From JAHJRJ01 sp037443685 (GTDB taxonomy: Bacteria; Bacteroidota; Ignavibacteria; UBA10030; BY39), in NCBI GenBank assembly GCA_037443685.1, contig JBBINX010000087.1, positions 1-8,842 on the forward strand: 8,842 bases of DNA, written 5' to 3'. The notes beneath the pieces were generated by a model that did no database searches, was not told where the DNA came from, and saw only the letters and a list, made by a program, of their open reading frames with translations. Every line of letters starts with the position of its first letter. The first letter of the stretch is position 1. Positions 1 through 6,676 of this stretch are shown here, piece by piece. The position numbers were made by a program, and so were the translations under genes.

Positions 1-11
1 TTTTAGAGATA

Positions 12-47
12 AACAAATTCACTAACACCCAATTTGAATTTGTTAGT
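12..47. repeat. Overlapping alternative inverted repeats upstream of trmH
   Basis: AACAAATTC (12-20) is perfectly complementary to GAATTTGTT (36-44), and ACTAACA (21-27) is perfectly complementary to TGTTAGT (41-47). The two stems share positions 41-44 and cannot form at the same time. There is no T-run after either, so an intrinsic terminator for a gene left of the window is not convincing. They overlap the candidate trmH -35 and could equally be an operator or AT-rich chance. Confidence 0.35.
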
Positions 48-63
48 CTAAATTATATATATT
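34..63 (+). promoter_or_regulatory. Candidate promoter of the TrmH-family gene
   Basis: TTGAAT at 34-39 and TATATT at 58-63 are separated by 18 nt, a reasonable -35/-10 pair. The transcript would start near position 70, leaving only a few bases before the ATG at 74. The region is very AT-rich, so chance matches are likely; a Bacteroidota-type TAnnTTTG -7 element was not found here. Confidence 0.3.
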
Positions 64-73
64 AAAATCAATT

Positions 74-607
74 ATGAGAAAATTGACACATTCAGAATTA
101 GCACAGTTCAGATTTACTAAGGAACAGCTTATAAACGAGCCACGGTTTCCCCTTTATGTTTTGTTAGATAATGTTAGAAGTCTTTACAATGTCGGCTCGA
201 TATTCCGTACTTCTGACGGCGCGCGTATTTCAAAATTAATTTTAACGGGATATACACCGCACCCACCGAGAAAAGAAATCAGCAAAACCGCTCTTGATTC
301 AACAGAAACTGTTCCTTGGGAATATTGCCAGAACCCTATTGAAGCAATCGAAAAATTAAAATCTGAAAAAATAAAAATATGCTTACTCGAGCACACAACT
401 GAAAGCCAGCCATACTTTAAAATCACGAAAAACGATTTTCCCCTTTGCCTCGTTGTCGGTAACGAAATCACCGGCGTATCAAAAGAAATAATCGGACTTG
501 CCGATATGGCTATTGATATTCCGATGTTTGGGTTAAAACAGAGTCTGAATGCTGCTGTAGCTTATGGGATTGCAGTTTTTGAATTAGTGAAGATACTTAA
601 TACGTGA
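74..607 (+). CDS. TrmH/SpoU-family RNA 2'-O-methyltransferase
   Basis: A 177-residue SPOUT-class methyltransferase, predicted to transfer a methyl group from S-adenosylmethionine to a ribose 2'-OH in tRNA or rRNA in the cytoplasm. All three SpoU motifs are visible: motif 1 around residues 32-49 (DNVRSLYNVGSIFRTSDG, with the conserved Asn and Arg), motif 2 at 127-140 (VVGNEITGVSKEII), and motif 3 at 147-170 (IDIPMFG...SLNAAVAYGIA), which should form the trefoil-knot SAM site. The length fits a catalytic domain without the extra N-terminal substrate-binding domain of RlmB-type enzymes. The exact target base cannot be read from sequence. The ATG start has no recognisable Shine-Dalgarno, and a candidate promoter lies so close that the transcript may be almost leaderless. 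It is the only rightward gene, and its end overlaps the convergent AlbA_2 gene by 11 bp. Family call is firm; substrate unknown. Confidence 0.93.
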   Translation: MRKLTHSELAQFRFTKEQLINEPRFPLYVLLDNVRSLYNVGSIFRTSDGARISKLILTGYTPHPPRKEISKTALDSTETVPWEYCQNPIEAIEKLKSEKIKICLLEHTTESQPYFKITKNDFPLCLVVGNEITGVSKEIIGLADMAIDIPMFGLKQSLNAAVAYGIAVFELVKILNT

Positions 608-1262
608 TGTCGTAGGCGAGGGTAAAATATTCTTGCTTCTCGTGCGTGTGGATACGAAGCACACCGGCACGCACGAGCCTGACGAGTATTCTCGAAGCTC
701 TTCTATCCGAGACGTTCACTAACCTCCCGAGTTCTCTTACGCTGATTTTTTGTTTTTCTTCTAAATATTTAAACAGCCACTTTTCATTCTCACCTATCGA
801 TAGTTTCAGCGGAGGAGCTTCAGGGCTTTCATCTTTCAAAATTTTTACAACCTCCTTACTTGCCATCATAGTTTTATCGTTGACTCGAATATAGACCCTT
901 GTGTTCTCTTTTTCTTCGTTATGATTTTCACCTAAATAATAATGTGGTTTTATCTTACTCTCAGCGACATAACAGACGATAACATCCCGTCTATCAAACG
1001 GTACGATATCGATGTCTGGTTCTATAGGTGGATCGCAAAAATCGTGAGCAGCAATCTCAATCAACTCTAACTCCGACTTTTCACTATCAACTCCAACGAT
1101 AGAGCCGTCGTCGTCAACACCGAAGAGGATGTAACCTCCTTTAGTATTTGCAAGAGATATGATTGTCCGGGCTATTTTCTCTGGGGATGAAATTCGGCGT
1201 TTAAACTCAAGCTCAAATCCCTCTCCTTCTCCGATTATCATTTTTACATCATGCAGATTCAT
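597..1262 (-). CDS. AlbA_2 (Schlafen-type) domain protein with C-terminal winged helix
   Basis: A 221-residue predicted nucleic-acid-binding regulator. Residues about 13-135 form an AlbA_2 domain (formerly 'divergent AAA-4'): E17-L-E-F-K21, the N39..KGG43 and FGVDDDG (47-53) strand-turn region, and the closing RVYIRV segment (123-128). After a Pro-rich linker, residues about 155-221 look like a winged helix-turn-helix (ISVRELGRLVNVSDRRASRILVRLVRAGVL). Many family members continue into a HATPase_c_4 domain, absent here, so this is a short form. It is the last gene of the leftward cluster, starting 1 nt after the mtgA stop, with its Shine-Dalgarno inside mtgA. M8 (ATG at 1241) is an alternative start, but the first ATG has the better ribosome site and coupling. 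DNA or RNA target and function are unknown; autoregulation of the operon is only a guess. A perfect 10-bp inverted repeat lies in its 3' coding end. Confidence 0.85.
   Translation of the reverse strand: MNLHDVKMIIGEGEGFELEFKRRISSPEKIARTIISLANTKGGYILFGVDDDGSIVGVDSEKSELELIEIAAHDFCDPPIEPDIDIVPFDRRDVIVCYVAESKIKPHYYLGENHNEEKENTRVYIRVNDKTMMASKEVVKILKDESPEAPPLKLSIGENEKWLFKYLEEKQKISVRELGRLVNVSDRRASRILVRLVRAGVLRIHTHEKQEYFTLAYDITY
639..677. repeat. Perfect 10-bp GC-rich inverted repeat near a convergent gene end
   Basis: CTCGTGCGTG (639-648) is the exact reverse complement of CACGCACGAG (668-677), with a 19-nt loop. It sits inside the 3' coding end of the AlbA_2 gene (winged-helix codons) and 31 bp past the trmH stop, so trmH mRNA would carry it as a strong hairpin. 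No T-run follows on the plus strand, so a classic intrinsic terminator is not shown; a T-rich stretch (AATATTTTACC) follows at a distance on the minus strand. Confidence 0.6.
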
Positions 1263-1263
1263 T

Positions 1264-1977
1264 TTACCATCCTCTTGCTTCCATCCGATCTAAAACAACT
1301 TTAGTTCGAAAATATAACCACCGCGATTGTTCTGTAGGTTTGTGCTTTAATGGATTCGGTACAACAGCCACTAAGCGCACCGCTTCCCAACGTTCCAACA
1401 TCGATGCGGGTTTGCCAAAATATTTTTGTGACGCCGCCTCCACACCATAAATACCTTCGCCCCACTCGATCACGTTTAAATATATTTCTAAAATTCTTTG
1501 TTTTGTTAGAATTCTTTCCATCCTCAGCGTAATAATTAATTCTTTTAATTTTCGCAACGGATCTTTCGATGTAGAAAGATATAAATTCTTTGCTAGTTGC
1601 TGAGTAATAGTGCTGGCACCGCGTACAGTTTTCCCCTTTTCTAAATTTTTTTCTATTGATTCTCGAACTTCAAACCAATCAACTCCACCGTGTTCGTAGA
1701 ATGTGCCATCTTCTGCCACGATAATTGCGTGTATCAAATGCTCGGATATTCGATTTATTGGTACCCAATTCTGAATGGGTGTATTTTTCTTTCCGACATC
1801 TTCATTTTCATTGTGTCGTTGCTGCATCAATGCTGTAACCAAAGGATTTACCTCAACGAGCTTCTCAATGCTATATCCTGGTAACGAAAAATAATCAAAA
1901 ACAATAAACATAATTATAAGATAAATCGACGATTTGATTTTATTTTTCCAAACCCATGCGATTAATTTATACAACAT
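1264..1977 (-). CDS. mtgA: Monofunctional biosynthetic peptidoglycan glycosyltransferase (GT51)
   Basis: Polymerises lipid II into glycan strands at the outer face of the inner membrane, without a transpeptidase domain. The 237 residues hold one N-terminal membrane anchor (about 17-32, SIYLIIMFIVFDYF) and a GT51 domain. Motif 1 is AEDGTFYEHGGVDW (88-101), with catalytic E89 in the EDxxFxxHxG signature. Motif 2 is RGASTITQQLAKNLYL (119-134). Motif 3, RKLKE (142-146), carries the second conserved Glu, E146. Motif 4 is ILEIYLNVIEWGEGIYG (162-178), and RLVAVVPNP (201-209) follows. Length and lack of a penicillin-binding domain match MtgA rather than class A PBPs. It lies 19 nt after ruvX and 1 nt before the AlbA_2 gene. 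The ATG at 1977 has only a weak upstream GGA. All key residues are present. Confidence 0.95.
   Translation of the reverse strand: MLYKLIAWVWKNKIKSSIYLIIMFIVFDYFSLPGYSIEKLVEVNPLVTALMQQRHNENEDVGKKNTPIQNWVPINRISEHLIHAIIVAEDGTFYEHGGVDWFEVRESIEKNLEKGKTVRGASTITQQLAKNLYLSTSKDPLRKLKELIITLRMERILTKQRILEIYLNVIEWGEGIYGVEAASQKYFGKPASMLERWEAVRLVAVVPNPLKHKPTEQSRWLYFRTKVVLDRMEARGW
1270..1275 (-). promoter_or_regulatory. Shine-Dalgarno of the AlbA_2 gene, inside mtgA
   Basis: On the minus strand AGAGGA, formed by the Arg-Gly codons just before the last Trp of MtgA, precedes the ATG at 1262 with about 8 nt between the AGAGG core and the start. With only 1 nt between the mtgA stop and this start, translation of the two is probably coupled. 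This supports the ATG at 1262 over the downstream in-frame ATG. Confidence 0.6.
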
Positions 1978-1996
1978 CGTTTTGTAATCCGAAAGT

Positions 1997-2431
1997 TTAT
2001 TTTTTAATTAGAGAAGCTTTGACTACCGAATCTAAATAACTCTGGAGAATTAACGCTGCAGCCATCTGATTGATAGTGGATTTATTTTGCCGCTGTTTTC
2101 GTTTCACACCCATCTCAATTAGAGTTTGATGTGCAACAGCGGAGGTGAACCTTTCATCCCATTCTATGATTGGAATGTTTGTAGCGGTTTTCAATTGTTG
2201 TATAAAAACATTCACTTCTTTTGCACTTTGCCCAGCCTCACCCTTAAGATTATAAGGAAACCCGACAACAATAGCTTCGACGTCATATTTTTCTGCTATC
2301 GTTTTAATTTTCTTAAAAAAAACTGGTGTATTCATAATCACTTCGATACCTTGAGCAATTATTCGGAAAGGATCACTTACAGCAACACCAATTCGTCTCG
2401 TCCCGTAGTCAATGCCTAATATTCTTTTCAA
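1997..2431 (-). CDS. ruvX: RuvX/YqgF-family nuclease, TTG start
   Basis: A 144-residue RNase H-fold protein of the YqgF family, linked in other bacteria to 16S rRNA 5'-end processing and proposed as an alternative Holliday-junction resolvase. Seen motifs: GIDYGTRRIGVAVSD (6-20) with the first catalytic Asp, D8; VVGFPYNLKGEAGQ (55-68); WDERFTSA (91-98) with the conserved Asp-Glu-Arg; and NQMAAALILQSYL (121-133). In E. coli YqgF the last segment reads VDSASAVIILESYF; here the aligned Asp is N121 (codon AAT at 2071-2069), so one presumed metal ligand is altered. The start is TTG at 2431: the nearby ATG overlapping the rel stop is out of frame, and the next in-frame Met (33) would delete the D8 motif. 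It follows rel by 12 nt and precedes mtgA by 19 nt. Confidence 0.92.
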   Translation of the reverse strand: MKRILGIDYGTRRIGVAVSDPFRIIAQGIEVIMNTPVFFKKIKTIAEKYDVEAIVVGFPYNLKGEAGQSAKEVNVFIQQLKTATNIPIIEWDERFTSAVAHQTLIEMGVKRKQRQNKSTINQMAAALILQSYLDSVVKASLIKK

Positions 2432-2443
2432 ATTTGTCTTTCA

Positions 2444-4630
2444 TTAGTGTCCGAGGCGGGCTGCATATTCAACCCCTTTAATTTTTTTCATTTTTTCCAG
2501 CAAATGGTGCAGGTGCTCTAGGTCCTTAACATTTAGAATGATAGTTCCTTCAAACAAATTGTCCCTGGTGCCAATATCAATACCTCTTATGTTCGTGTTT
2601 TGATAACTAGATATAACATTTGTAATATCGTTTAGCAATCCTGGACGGTCATTGCCTGCGATTTTAATCGCAGATGAAAATTCGACACCGTCAGTCTTGG
2701 GCCAATCGACTTCTACCATCCGATTAGGATCCGATTCAATTATGTTCAAGAGGTTTAAGCAATTTTTCCTATGAATTTTGATACCTTCACCTACGGTTAC
2801 GTAACCTATAATTTCATCACCGGGAATAGGATTACAACATTTTGCAAAATTGTGAAGATAATTATCTTGGCTTCCAAACAGTTTAATCCCGCTTGTAAAG
2901 TTACGTGCACTTTCTATAAATTTTTCGAAAACAGTTTCTTTCTGTACAGCTTTTGTTGCAACGCTGACGGGATGTTTTATTCTCTCTGCAATTTCATGCG
3001 CCACAGTATCGGGATTGATCTCTAACGTCGAAATACCGATATAAAATTCTGAAAGACTTTTAGCAAAAGTGATTTCTTGAATGTGTTTAGTAAAAACATC
3101 TTCATTAAAGTGCAGTTTGTGTTTCTTCATACGTTTTTCCCAAATCGCCCTGCCTTCTAAGATCTGTTTTCGCTGTTCATCTTTAAACCATTTTTTAATA
3201 TGCGATTTTGCTTTTTGTGTTACTACAAATTGTTCCCAATCTTTATTGGGTGTTTGGTTTTTAGAAGTAATAATTTCAATTTGATCACCACTGCTCAACT
3301 GGTAGTCTAAAGAGACGATCTTCCCGTTCACCTTTGCTCCGATACAATGGAATCCGATTTTTGAATGCACATCGAAAGCAAAATCAACCGGTGTTGCTCC
3401 CTTAGGAAGTATTTTCAAATCACCTTTAGGTGTGAAAATGTAAATCTCATCTTGATACAAATTTAATTTAAAACTATCAATCAATTGTCGTGCGGTAGAT
3501 TCTTCGGAAGTCTGCTCGAACATTTCTCTCACCCAATCGAGCCAATTATCCATATCCGATTCAAGTTCGGTAGTACCTTCTTTATACTTCCAGTGTGCTG
3601 CAACACCACGCTCGGCGATTTCGTGCATCGCGCGTGTACGAATTTGTACTTCTACCATCTTACCGTCGGGTCCGACAACAGTTGTGTGAATAGACTGATA
3701 TCCGTTTTTTTTGGGGAGAGATATATAATTTTTGAATCGTTCGGGCAAGGGGAGATAAATCTCTGAAATTATACCGTAAACAGCAAAACAATCATTTTTG
3801 TTTTCAGTATCCAAAATAATTCTCACTGCAAAGAGGTCGTACAGGTCGTCAATCGATTTTTCACGTTTTTGCATTTTAGTCCAGATACTATAGAGATGTT
3901 TAGGCCTGCCCTCTACTTCGAAAATTAACCCTTCTTCTTTTAATTTTTTTTCGATAGGTGAAATAAATTTTTTGATATAATTTTCACGCTCACGGCGTTT
4001 CGCCCTAATCGCTCGCGAAACAAATTCGTAATCATTAGATTGGAGATATTTGAAAGCTAAATCTTCGAATTCCCATTTTATTTTTGCTAAACCGAAACGG
4101 TGAGCAAAAGGTGCGTATATATCAAGGGTTTCTTTTGCAATTCTTCCTCGTTTCTGTTCAGGTAAATATTCGAGTGTTCGCATATTGTGCAATCTGTCTG
4201 CGAATTTAATTAACATCACACGTATATCTTTTACCATCGAGAGTAACATTTTCCGGAAACTTTCTGCTTTCGTTACTTCGTGGCTTTGGAATAGGTCTGT
4301 TATCTTTGTCGCACCATCCACTATCTCTGCAATGATTTGACCGAATTCCTGCTTGATGTCTTTAATCTCGTAATCTGTATCTTCTGCTACATCGTGTAGT
4401 AATGCAGCAGCTACCGAAATATCGTCTAAAGGAATTTCTTTTGCGACTATTAGGGCTACTTCATACGGATGGTTGAAGTAAGGTTCACCCGATGCACGTA
4501 AGTCTTGTTTATGGGCTGCCAAACTAAAATCGAAAGCCCTACGAATCAAATCTTCGTTGACTGTGCGGAGATTTTTTTGGCAAATCGCCAGCAAATCTTC
4601 TAACTTTTTTTTATATAAACCCGAACGCAT
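2444..4630 (-). CDS. rel: Bifunctional (p)ppGpp synthetase/hydrolase (Rel/SpoT long RSH)
   Basis: The 728-residue long RSH protein makes ppGpp/pppGpp from ATP and GDP/GTP and hydrolyses it, controlling the stringent response at the ribosome. Domains in order: HD hydrolase (about 40-190) with FNHP (H54), LLHDVAED (H79, D80) and KFADRLHNMRTL (D145), so hydrolysis should be intact; synthetase (about 235-350) with GRPKHLYSIW (241-250), YDLFAVRII (D265), the NGYQSIHTTV segment (309-318) and EVQIRT (E327), so synthesis should also be intact; TGS (about 393-455); helical region; the CC/zinc-finger segment with C598, C599, H620 and C624; and a C-terminal ACT domain (about 653-727, IAGNDRPGLLNDIT). 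Length is normal for the family. The ATG at 4630 is 26 nt after upp with only a weak purine-rich ribosome site. As both active sites look complete, 'rel' fits better than synthetase-only RelA; naming varies. Confidence 0.97.
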   Translation of the reverse strand: MRSGLYKKKLEDLLAICQKNLRTVNEDLIRRAFDFSLAAHKQDLRASGEPYFNHPYEVALIVAKEIPLDDISVAAALLHDVAEDTDYEIKDIKQEFGQIIAEIVDGATKITDLFQSHEVTKAESFRKMLLSMVKDIRVMLIKFADRLHNMRTLEYLPEQKRGRIAKETLDIYAPFAHRFGLAKIKWEFEDLAFKYLQSNDYEFVSRAIRAKRRERENYIKKFISPIEKKLKEEGLIFEVEGRPKHLYSIWTKMQKREKSIDDLYDLFAVRIILDTENKNDCFAVYGIISEIYLPLPERFKNYISLPKKNGYQSIHTTVVGPDGKMVEVQIRTRAMHEIAERGVAAHWKYKEGTTELESDMDNWLDWVREMFEQTSEESTARQLIDSFKLNLYQDEIYIFTPKGDLKILPKGATPVDFAFDVHSKIGFHCIGAKVNGKIVSLDYQLSSGDQIEIITSKNQTPNKDWEQFVVTQKAKSHIKKWFKDEQRKQILEGRAIWEKRMKKHKLHFNEDVFTKHIQEITFAKSLSEFYIGISTLEINPDTVAHEIAERIKHPVSVATKAVQKETVFEKFIESARNFTSGIKLFGSQDNYLHNFAKCCNPIPGDEIIGYVTVGEGIKIHRKNCLNLLNIIESDPNRMVEVDWPKTDGVEFSSAIKIAGNDRPGLLNDITNVISSYQNTNIRGIDIGTRDNLFEGTIILNVKDLEHLHHLLEKMKKIKGVEYAARLGH

Positions 4631-4656
4631 TATCTCTAATCATATAACTGTTTGAA

Positions 4657-5301
4657 TTATTCACCAGTTCCAAATATTCTATCACCAGCGTCACCCAAAC
4701 CAGGTAATATGTAACCTTTTTGATTTAAACCTCTGTCTAACGACACAACAAAAACCTTCACATCCGGATGCATCGAATGGAGTGTTTCCACTCCCTCAGG
4801 AGAAGCGACTAAACTTATGAAGCGTATGTTTTGGGCTCCCTTCTGTTTTAAGAATGTTACAGCCGCTGCACCGCTTCCACCAGTCGCTAACATCGGGTCA
4901 AGTATTAGTATAACCGCATCTTTTATATTTTTCGGAAATTTAAAATAATAGTCAACAGGTTTGAGAGTTTCTTCATTTCGATACAAACCAATATGGCCGA
5001 CACGAGCATCGGGTAAATATTCTACAAAACCGCCAACCAATCCTAAACCAGCACGCAATATTGGAACCAAGATAACATTATCCTGAATGGCATAACCTAT
5101 TGCTTTTTCGAGTGGAGTAGAAATCGAATATTCTTTCAAGTGCAAATCTTTTGTGACTTCATAAGCCATTAAACCAGCAGCGCGGCGAAGAATTGCTCTG
5201 AATTGAAAACTCGGCGTATTTTTATCCCGCAATAACGTTAAATCACGCTTTAACAAAGGATGGTCAATTACGACGACATTTTTATTGATTGATTTTGACA
5301 T
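4657..5301 (-). CDS. upp: Uracil phosphoribosyltransferase
   Basis: Converts uracil and PRPP to UMP and pyrophosphate in pyrimidine salvage (cytosol). The 214 residues match the usual length of about 208-215. The PRPP loop is DPMLATGGS (135-143); the R83-AGLG segment (VPILRAGLGLVGG) and C-terminal uracil-binding YILPGLGDAGDRIFGT (197-212) are intact. The ATG at 5301 is preceded by a good Shine-Dalgarno (AAGG at 5312-5309, 7-nt spacing), one of the best in the cluster. It lies 19 nt after the FAD oxidoreductase and 26 nt before rel. The E. coli enzyme is reported to be activated by GTP/ppGpp, which makes adjacency to rel suggestive but proves nothing here. Confidence 0.97.
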   Translation of the reverse strand: MSKSINKNVVVIDHPLLKRDLTLLRDKNTPSFQFRAILRRAAGLMAYEVTKDLHLKEYSISTPLEKAIGYAIQDNVILVPILRAGLGLVGGFVEYLPDARVGHIGLYRNEETLKPVDYYFKFPKNIKDAVILILDPMLATGGSGAAAVTFLKQKGAQNIRFISLVASPEGVETLHSMHPDVKVFVVSLDRGLNQKGYILPGLGDAGDRIFGTGE

Positions 5302-5320
5302 TGGTTTTCCTTAAAAAGTT

Positions 5321-6676
5321 TTATAGTCTCTTCACTACACGATTTGCAGCAACAAGAATAGGATCCCATAGCGGCGCAAATGGTGGAGAATAAATTAAAT
5401 CGGAATTAGCAAGATCTTTAATACAAACTTTATTTTGAATTGCGATAGCTAATGTATTAGCACGCAAAGCAGCACCTGCTTCACCAAAAATATTGGCGCC
5501 AATTATCTGTTTTGTTGTTTGATCAATTATTAATTTTAGAGTTATTTTTTTATTCCCCGGCAAAAATGGAATTATCGAGTCAGATACGATTATCTCAGTC
5601 ACGATTTTATAATTTTTTATTGCCTCAGCAGAACTTAAACCAACTCTTGCAACTTCAAGGTTGAATACTCTGACTGCAGTTGAGAAAATAGCGCCTTCAA
5701 ATTTAGTATTTCCGCCAGCCGCATTTTCACCAGCAACTCGACCCGCCCGGGCTGCAATGGTAGCCAAAGGTATGTACGACATTTTACCACTGACGATATT
5801 TTTCACTTCGCAGCAATCACCTGCAGCAAAAATATTATCGTCACTTGTGCGTTGCAGATTATTTACCAAGAGAGCACCAGATTTACCTAATCTCAAACCG
5901 GTGTTTTTTGCAAAAGCTACGTTCGGTTCTACCCCAATTGCAACAATTACCAAGTCGGTTTCGATTGTTCCTTTATTTGTGATAATATATTCTACTTTTC
6001 CTTTTGGGGATTTAATAAAAGCTTCGGTTTTAGCGTTACCGATGAAGTTTACACCGTTCGTTGTCAATTCTTTCAGAACAAATTCACTTGTTTCATTTTC
6101 CAAAACTTCAAGTGGGAGTGAAAACTGATGGATTAATGTAACTTCCTTGTCTAATTTCCTGAATGCTTCAGCCATCTCTATACCGACAAATCCGCCACCT
6201 ATAATGGCGACTTTTTTAGGATTTTCGGACTCGAGGTACCTCAGAATATTTCTTGCATCCTCGCGTGAACGAACTGAGAAAATATTTCTTGAGTCTTCAC
6301 CGGCAATATTCAACTTTTTGGGTCTTGCACCTGTCGTGATAATCAATTTATCATATTTGAATTCTTTTAACTCGCTTGTGTTCAAATCCCTAACAACTAA
6401 TTTTCGTTTGTTTGGTATTAACCTTTCGACTTTATGAAGAGTTTTTACTGTAACACTTTTTTGGAGTGAAAAATTTTCCGCGTCAAATATAACTAACTTC
6501 GCTTCGTCCTTAATCTCACCACTAATAAGATACGGAATTTCACAAATGCCGTAAGAAATAGTTTCACTTGCTTCGAGCAGTATTACTTCGGCATGAGGAT
6601 TGATGCGAGCAGCTTTTGCAGCTGCGCTTGGTCCTGCTGCTTTTCCGCCTACTACAACAATTTGTCTCTTTTTCAT
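5321..6676 (-). CDS. FAD/NAD(P)H oxidoreductase, CoA-disulfide-reductase-like
   Basis: A 451-residue class I pyridine nucleotide-disulfide oxidoreductase. The N-terminal FAD site is VVVGGKAAGPSAAAKAAR (7-24); the NAD(P)H site is IIGGGFVGIEMAEAF (158-172); the second FAD contact is FAAGDC (283-288); the C-terminal dimerisation domain follows from about 330. A single active-site Cys, C45 (SYGICEIPYLISG), sits where CoA disulfide reductases, NADH oxidases and NADH peroxidases carry theirs, and YSPPFAPLWDP (429-439) matches the CoADR-type YxPPF tail. The stretch that reads YYPG in well-known CoA disulfide reductases is FLPG here (371-374), so the natural substrate (CoA disulfide, persulfide/polysulfide, O2) is uncertain. 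There is no C-terminal rhodanese domain. The start ATG overlaps the der stop as ATGA (6676-6673) with no clear Shine-Dalgarno, implying translational coupling. Confidence 0.88.
   Translation of the reverse strand: MKKRQIVVVGGKAAGPSAAAKAARINPHAEVILLEASETISYGICEIPYLISGEIKDEAKLVIFDAENFSLQKSVTVKTLHKVERLIPNKRKLVVRDLNTSELKEFKYDKLIITTGARPKKLNIAGEDSRNIFSVRSREDARNILRYLESENPKKVAIIGGGFVGIEMAEAFRKLDKEVTLIHQFSLPLEVLENETSEFVLKELTTNGVNFIGNAKTEAFIKSPKGKVEYIITNKGTIETDLVIVAIGVEPNVAFAKNTGLRLGKSGALLVNNLQRTSDDNIFAAGDCCEVKNIVSGKMSYIPLATIAARAGRVAGENAAGGNTKFEGAIFSTAVRVFNLEVARVGLSSAEAIKNYKIVTEIIVSDSIIPFLPGNKKITLKLIIDQTTKQIIGANIFGEAGAALRANTLAIAIQNKVCIKDLANSDLIYSPPFAPLWDPILVAANRVVKRL

Noticed and set aside
2444..4630. 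Inactive hydrolase or synthetase half in Rel
   Set aside because: Checked the HD residues (H54, H79/D80, D145) and synthetase residues (D265, E327): all present.
5661..6128. Long plus-strand frame (155 codons) opposite the FAD oxidoreductase
   Set aside because: Antisense shadow of a well-supported gene, with no family features or upstream ribosome site noted.
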